64,000 nt of DNA from Bacteroidota bacterium (GTDB lineage: Bacteria; Bacteroidota; Bacteroidia; Bacteroidales; JAADJA01), in NCBI GenBank assembly GCA_020444515.1, contig JAHLKX010000007.1, forward strand, positions 186,001 through 250,000, read 5' to 3'. The notes below the pieces were generated by a model that was given only the letters and a program-made list of their open reading frames with translations, made no database searches and was not told the DNA's origin. Positions 60,422 to 64,000 of the stretch are shown here, in pieces (positions within the stretch are counted from its first letter, which is position 1; the number at the start of each line of letters is the position of its first letter). Both the position numbers and the translations under genes were made by a program.

Positions 60422-61186
60422 TTGAAATTTCGTCATTCTGTCATAACTGCCTTCATCCTGTTGCTGTTTTCTGTCAATCTTTTTGGTCAAGCCCGAAAAG
60501 TTGAGAACATGCCCACGTATGATTTTTCAAGGTATCATTTTGGATTTATCCTGGCTGTAAACCAAATGCATTTTTCAATTCGTCCAACTGAAGGACTTTA
60601 TTACAAAACCTTTGATGCCGTTCAGGCCAACGAGATCAATGCAGATTCGGCCATGATCTACAGCATCGAACACCAACCCTCTTTTGGATTTACTGTTGGG
60701 ATTGTGGGTAATTTGCGATTGGGTAATTATTTCGATTTAAGGCTCATTCCGTCACTCTCTTTTGGGGAACGCAATCTGAATTACCGTTTCCTTAAATATC
60801 GTGATGGAAATACTGAAATTGTCGAGATCACCAAAAACATTCCTTCAACCTATATTGAAACGCCGCTACACTTAAAATACAAATCGAAAAGACTGAATAA
60901 TTTCAGGGCTTATGTATTAACAGGTCCCAATTTACGAATAGACCTTGCATCAGAAGCGAAAAAGCGCCAGGATGCTGCCGAAGTGCAGGTGAAACTTAAT
61001 CAACTGGATGCCGCATGGGAATTGGGCGTGGGATTCGATTTTTATTTTGAATGGTTCAAATTTGGAACAGATATTAAAATGTCATATGGAATGTTTGATG
61101 TTTTAAAACGGGAAAACAATATTTATACCCTGGGAATTGATCAGTTACGGTCGAAAATGTTCCAGGTCTCATTCACATTTGAATAA
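60422..61186 (+). CDS. porT: PorT-like type IX secretion protein, outer-membrane barrel
   Basis: 254 residues from TTG 60422, which gives a signal peptide MKFRHSVITAFILLLFSVNL..FGQ. The mature part has YDFSRYHFGFILAVNQMHFS, then barrel strands such as LRLIPSLSFGERNLNYRF and IETPLHLKYKS, and a final strand ending VSFTFE. This pattern matches PorT/SprT, an outer-membrane component of the T9SS. It supports use of the T9SS for the sorting-domain proteins in this window. Longer starts exist in frame, but the promoter at 60360 excludes the first of them. Confidence 0.75.
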   Translation: MKFRHSVITAFILLLFSVNLFGQARKVENMPTYDFSRYHFGFILAVNQMHFSIRPTEGLYYKTFDAVQANEINADSAMIYSIEHQPSFGFTVGIVGNLRLGNYFDLRLIPSLSFGERNLNYRFLKYRDGNTEIVEITKNIPSTYIETPLHLKYKSKRLNNFRAYVLTGPNLRIDLASEAKKRQDAAEVQVKLNQLDAAWELGVGFDFYFEWFKFGTDIKMSYGMFDVLKRENNIYTLGIDQLRSKMFQVSFTFE

Positions 61187-61200
61187 TACAATCCTTCAAA

Positions 61201-61890
61201 ATGGTTGCAAAACGCACACAGGAGCTTTTTGAATCACTGGTAAGTAAAGCCACCCTCAAGCAAAAAGTATATAAAAATACACTGACCACCCTCAACATGC
61301 TTAAAAAGGGAATGGTTCACCTCACCCAAAAGTATGAAGAGATCGATTCAAAAGAAGCGCAAAAACTACCATTTACATTCAAGGACCGCAGTGAGTTTGA
61401 AGCGGAATTGAAATTTGCCGGTGATACCCTGGTTTTTATGATGCACACCAATGTGTTCGAGTTTCCACGCGATCATACGGTCATGAAGACTCCTTATATA
61501 CAGGATGATATCAACAGATCATACTGTGGTGTGATCAATATTTTCAACTTCCTGAGTGATTCTTTCAAATACCAGCGAATGAATGATATTGGGTATCTGA
61601 TCGGACGTATTTTTATCAATAAGGATAACCATTATTTTGTTGAAGGAAAAAGAGAGTTGGGATTCCTTTATTCAAATTTCGGGACCTCCAAAGTCAATGA
61701 AGAGAACATCAATGAAATCCTGGAGTCTGCCATTTATTATACCATTAATTTTGATCTGTTGGTTCCTCCCTATGACAATATCAAAGAGGTTTCTGTTCAG
61801 GAATTCATCACAGCCCTTGATAGCATGCAAATCAAAACCGGCAAGCGATTGGGTTTTCGCTTCCAGGCCGATTATGACAATGGGAAGTAA
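61201..61890 (+). CDS. Conserved hypothetical protein after porT
   Basis: 229 residues, soluble, with no signal peptide or membrane helix. It begins MVAKRTQELFESLVSKATLK with a helical part (about 1-50), then a mixed region with FEAELKFAGDTLVFMMHTNV and SYCGVINIFNFLSDSF. I recognise no family. It lies 14 bp after porT, so co-transcription is likely. The function is unknown. Confidence 0.7.
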   Translation: MVAKRTQELFESLVSKATLKQKVYKNTLTTLNMLKKGMVHLTQKYEEIDSKEAQKLPFTFKDRSEFEAELKFAGDTLVFMMHTNVFEFPRDHTVMKTPYIQDDINRSYCGVINIFNFLSDSFKYQRMNDIGYLIGRIFINKDNHYFVEGKRELGFLYSNFGTSKVNEENINEILESAIYYTINFDLLVPPYDNIKEVSVQEFITALDSMQIKTGKRLGFRFQADYDNGK

Positions 61891-61932
61891 AAATTGAACC
61901 CGGCTTTCCAGAAATCAAAATTTTTCAAAATT

Positions 61933-61963
61933 TTTGCATTTTTCAAAAATAATATTACTTTTG
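61933..61963 (+). promoter_or_regulatory. Full promoter of tRNA-Glu
   Basis: TTTG (61933-61936), 19-bp spacer, TACTTTTG (61956-61963): the complete Bacteroidota sigma consensus TTTG-N19-TAnnTTTG. The tRNA begins 42 bp downstream, so a 5' leader is expected. Confidence 0.75.
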
Positions 61964-62005
61964 CACTCCCAAATTCGATATATCGTTCTTTGGATATACT
62001 ATAAT

Positions 62006-62077
62006 GGTCCGTTCGTCTAGGGGTTAGGACGCCAGGTTTTCATCCTGGTAACAGGGGTTCGATTCCCCTACGGACTA
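62006..62077 (+). tRNA. tRNA-Glu (UUC)
   Basis: A 72-nt cloverleaf: acceptor GGTCCGT with ACGGACT plus discriminator A; D arm; anticodon stem CCAGG/CCTGG around TTTTCAT with anticodon TTC (reads GAA/GAG); T arm AGGGG-TTCGATT-CCCCT. CCA is not encoded. Confidence 0.97.
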
Positions 62078-62079
62078 CA

Positions 62080-62109
62080 AAAGGCCGCTGATTTTCAGCG
62101 GCCTTTTTG
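62080..62109 (+). terminator. Intrinsic terminator of tRNA-Glu
   Basis: AAGGCCGCTGA (62081-62091) pairs with TCAGCGGCCTT (62095-62105), 11 bp with a 3-nt loop, then T residues. Confidence 0.88.
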
Positions 62110-62189
62110 TTTGTTTTCAGATCCTGGTGATCATCGGTTTGTTTGCGGACTTCTATCCATCGTTGCGACCATTTTTTCGGCCCGACATT

Positions 62190-62197
62190 TAATTTTG
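62190..62197 (+). promoter_or_regulatory. -7 promoter element of the NarL-type regulator
   Basis: TAATTTTG, an exact TAnnTTTG match, 55 bp before the ATG. TTG lies 24 bp upstream and is not a convincing -33. Confidence 0.4.
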
Positions 62198-62252
62198 AAA
62201 AATTCTCTACCTTTATCCATCATTTTATAAGGGTTTTCAATTCGGTTGTGAT

Positions 62253-62888
62253 ATGATCAAATTATTAATTGCCGATGATCATAAGATATTTATTGATGGT
62301 ATTATCAATGCCCTCAGTGAAGCAGAAGATATCGATATTGTAGCCACTGCCACCAATGGAGTGAGTGTTTTGGACATTCTGCAGCATAAACAGGTGGATG
62401 TGGTATTGATGGATATCAGTATGCCGGTGATGCATGGAATTGAATGTTCGAAAAAGATCCGTGACCTCTATCCCGATAAGCGTGTAATCATTTTATCTCA
62501 ATTCTGCGATGAAAGGCTGATAAAACGATTGATGAAATTTAATATTTACGGATACCTGGTCAAAAACTCTGAAAAAGAGGATATCATTGAAGCCATCAGG
62601 AAGGTTTATCAAGGAGAACGTGTATTTACCGATGGTGACTTCGCTGGTGAACAGGACTTATCACGTGAATTTCCCAAATACAATGCGTATAACTATTCAC
62701 TTTCCAAAAGAGAAAAGCAAGTTCTGGAACTTATCTGCAACGGTGAAAAAAATGATGTTATCGCCGAAAAACTGAATATCAGTAATCATACAGTTGAAAC
62801 CTACCGGTCGCGCCTGATGGTTAAATCAGGCATGCGAAATACAGCTGAATTGGTTAAATGGGCCTTTGAGAATGATCTGGTGTATTGA
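62253..62888 (+). CDS. NarL/FixJ-type response regulator
   Basis: 211 residues. The receiver domain (about 1-120) has ADDHKIFIDG, the phosphoacceptor Asp in VVLMDISMPVMHG (about 53), and the conserved Lys in LVKNSEKEDI. The LuxR-type helix-turn-helix (about 145-205) has LSKREKQVLELICNGE and ISNHTVETYRSRL. It would bind DNA as a dimer after phosphorylation. The kinase may be the TPR protein starting at 63448, which is inferred. Confidence 0.9.
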   Translation: MIKLLIADDHKIFIDGIINALSEAEDIDIVATATNGVSVLDILQHKQVDVVLMDISMPVMHGIECSKKIRDLYPDKRVIILSQFCDERLIKRLMKFNIYGYLVKNSEKEDIIEAIRKVYQGERVFTDGDFAGEQDLSREFPKYNAYNYSLSKREKQVLELICNGEKNDVIAEKLNISNHTVETYRSRLMVKSGMRNTAELVKWAFENDLVY

Positions 62889-62955
62889 CCATTCTCAGAG
62901 TGCATGGTAAAAATTCTTTACGAAAAAAGACATTTTGTTCGAAAAAAATTCTATT

Positions 62956-62975
62956 TGTAGCAACTTCTTGCTACA
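62956..62975 (+). promoter_or_regulatory. Perfect palindrome upstream of a small gene, candidate operator
   Basis: TGTAGCAA and TTGCTACA (62956-62963, 62968-62975) are perfect 8-bp inverted repeats around CTTC. They lie 19 bp before a TATTTTTG -7 element (62995-63002) and just after a NarL-type regulator gene. The dyad could be a binding site of that regulator, or a weak hairpin. There is no T-run. Confidence 0.45.
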
Positions 62976-62994
62976 ATCAATTCTGAGCACTGTG

Positions 62995-63002
62995 TATTTT
63001 TG
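62995..63002 (+). promoter_or_regulatory. -7 promoter element of the 107-residue protein gene
   Basis: TATTTTTG matches TAnnTTTG, 47 bp before the ATG, directly downstream of the palindrome. Confidence 0.45.
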
Positions 63003-63049
63003 AGGTATCTTTTAAATAAATTGTTGAAACCTTAAAAACAAATTGCTTT

Positions 63050-63373
63050 ATGATGGACAATTACAAACCTTATGCTTACCTCTACAAACATGTATCTGAA
63101 CCCGCATGGCTCAAATCATGTTTTGTGGTAATGATCCCAGCCGGTGAAAAACTGGTATTGCGAACCGGTGATCCCTCATTGATTGGGGACAAAGTGCTTA
63201 TTCGTTATTCTATTGCTGAGGACTCCAGCCAAACCCAAAGAAGACAGGAGTATTGTGAAAACCAGTTTAGCTGGAATGGGAATGATTACGAAGTAGAAGT
63301 GGTTGTTGGAGATGGCAATTCACCCGGCAGTGGTCGAACCACCATCAAATCTCAGGATGCTGAATTGGACTAA
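63050..63373 (+). CDS. Hypothetical protein of 107 residues
   Basis: It is soluble with no signal peptide or membrane helix. It contains SCFVVMIPAGEKLVLRTGDP and YEVEVVVGDGNSPGSGRTT, suggesting a small beta-rich domain. No family was recognised. ATG ATG at 63050/63053 leaves the start ambiguous. It sits between the NarL-type regulator and the TPR gene and has its own promoter. Confidence 0.6.
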   Translation: MMDNYKPYAYLYKHVSEPAWLKSCFVVMIPAGEKLVLRTGDPSLIGDKVLIRYSIAEDSSQTQRRQEYCENQFSWNGNDYEVEVVVGDGNSPGSGRTTIKSQDAELD

Positions 63374-63447
63374 TTGACTTTTAATTGTGTATTTTTAAGG
63401 TGGTGAAAGCCAACTTTCATGATAGTTGATATTTTAAATTAGAGTTT

Positions 63448-64000
63448 GTGACTAAATTATTCAAGGGGTTTTGCTTCCTTATTTGTATGATAAACTTCCC
63501 GATCCTTTTGGCTGTTCAAAAGGATAGAGGGGAGTTTGTTGTCCAAAATATCCGGGATACCAGCGATGTTAATAATCTTATTAGCATGGTGGAAATAATA
63601 AAGGATTCTGAGCCCAGACGTGCTTTGCAGGTTTTAGAGGGCGTGTATGATCGTGCCGGGAATTTAGAATATACTGCAGGACAGGCACAAATTAAATATA
63701 TGATCAGTGCCATTTATAAAAATCTCAATATACTGGATTCAGCGCTGATTGAAAACCAGATGGCCCAAAGTTTATATACCATACTGGACAATAAGTCCGG
63801 AATCGCTAATTGTTTAAATCTACAGGGAAGTTTATTGAAACGCGATGGAAATTATTATTCAGCTCTTGATAAACATCGGGAGAGCCTCACTTATTTCATG
63901 CATGTATATGATACCATGGGTTTGATCAAATCTTATAACTATATTGGTCTTATCCAAAAAAATCTCTCCAATTTCGATAGTGCCGCCATTTATTTTATGA
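63448..64000 (+). CDS. TPR-repeat protein, probable sensor, N-terminal part (cut by window end)
   Basis: At least 184 codons from GTG 63448, open to the window end. A signal peptide MTKLFKGFCFLICMINFPIL ends near LAVQ. TPR-like helix pairs follow (ALQVLEGVYDRAGNLEYTAG, NCLNLQGSLLKRDGNYYSAL, SYNYIGLIQKNLSNFDSAA). In Bacteroidota such proteins commonly continue with a transmembrane helix and a kinase or LuxR domain. That part is outside the window. It may pair with the upstream NarL-type regulator. Confidence 0.75.
   Translation, partial: MTKLFKGFCFLICMINFPILLAVQKDRGEFVVQNIRDTSDVNNLISMVEIIKDSEPRRALQVLEGVYDRAGNLEYTAGQAQIKYMISAIYKNLNILDSALIENQMAQSLYTILDNKSGIANCLNLQGSLLKRDGNYYSALDKHRESLTYFMHVYDTMGLIKSYNYIGLIQKNLSNFDSAAIYFM

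Noticed and set aside
1..64000. CRISPR array, rRNA operon, insertion sequence, integrase or prophage
   Set aside because: No regularly spaced repeats, rRNA signatures, transposase or phage proteins were seen by reading. Short repeated words are promoter boxes or protein-domain repeats.

Overview
The window is chromosomal DNA from a member of the Bacteroidota. The main evidence is a complete alternative complex III (ActABCDEF) with a caa3-type oxidase, several proteins with type IX secretion (T9SS) C-terminal sorting domains plus a PorT-like T9SS gene, Bacteroidota-restricted families (DUF4199, DUF4920, DUF5723, choice-of-anchor L, Y_Y_Y/LytS kinases), and the Bacteroidota -7 promoter element TAnnTTTG ahead of many genes. 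The organism looks like an aerobically respiring, probably marine or environmental, saccharolytic bacterium. No phage, insertion sequence, CRISPR array or rRNA was seen.

Layout. 0-4.3 kb: DUF4199 fragment, SRP RNA, and a beta-propeller LytS-type kinase with its LytTR regulator. 4.3-6.9 kb: a gene-free stretch with a possible small RNA, then a PadR repressor with a PspC membrane protein. 7-9.9 kb: a tight cluster of DUF2520 oxidoreductase, KdsC-like phosphatase, UbiA prenyltransferase and Maf. 10-14.5 kb: a giant three-module T9SS surface protein. 14.6-18.1 kb: surE, a small membrane protein, lpxB, an SDR and a small basic protein. 18.2-23.5 kb (minus strand): sco-ctaD-ctaE-ctaF-ctaC-ctaB, followed by a 780-bp gene-free stretch with what looks like a decayed gene. 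24.3-31.2 kb: hydrolase, DUF4920 lipoprotein, lipoprotein cytochrome c, htpG, lemA with two TPM genes, and a universal stress protein. 31.4-39.4 kb: actABCDEF. 39.4-41.4 kb: an aminotransferase and a coupled gene pair whose second member is only 41 codons. 41.4-47.1 kb (minus strand): two tandem choice-of-anchor-L T9SS proteins, a DUF5723-like barrel and a large lipoprotein. 47.2-54.9 kb: MutS-like ATPase, molbindin, EamA transporter, PEP-synthase regulator, exported nickel superoxide dismutase, GH97 glycosidase, CopD-like protein and a DUF2271-like protein. 54.9-61.9 kb: TonB-dependent receptor, MsrB-MsrA fusion, YjeF_N protein, heptose-phosphate kinase, PorT and a conserved unknown. 62-64 kb: tRNA-Glu, a NarL-type regulator, a small unknown and the start of a TPR protein cut by the window end.

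How the genes work together. ActABCDEF oxidises menaquinol and passes electrons through c-type haems to the caa3 oxidase (CtaC carries its own haem). Sco and CtaB mature the CuA centre and haem. lpxB, the KdsC-like enzyme and the heptose kinase serve lipid A/LPS synthesis. PorT and the sorting-domain proteins belong to the T9SS surface display route. SodN, the exported MsrBA and the stress proteins suggest oxidative-stress handling in the envelope.

The observations most worth following are the Ni-SOD whose predicted signal-peptide cleavage would create the metal-binding N-terminal His, the four-gene surface locus at 41.4-47.1 kb, the coupled 41-codon gene, the possible small RNA at 4.5 kb, promoters that sit so close to ATG that transcripts may be leaderless, and the gene relic at 23.6 kb. 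I did not find a clear-cut wholly new defence or biosynthetic system.
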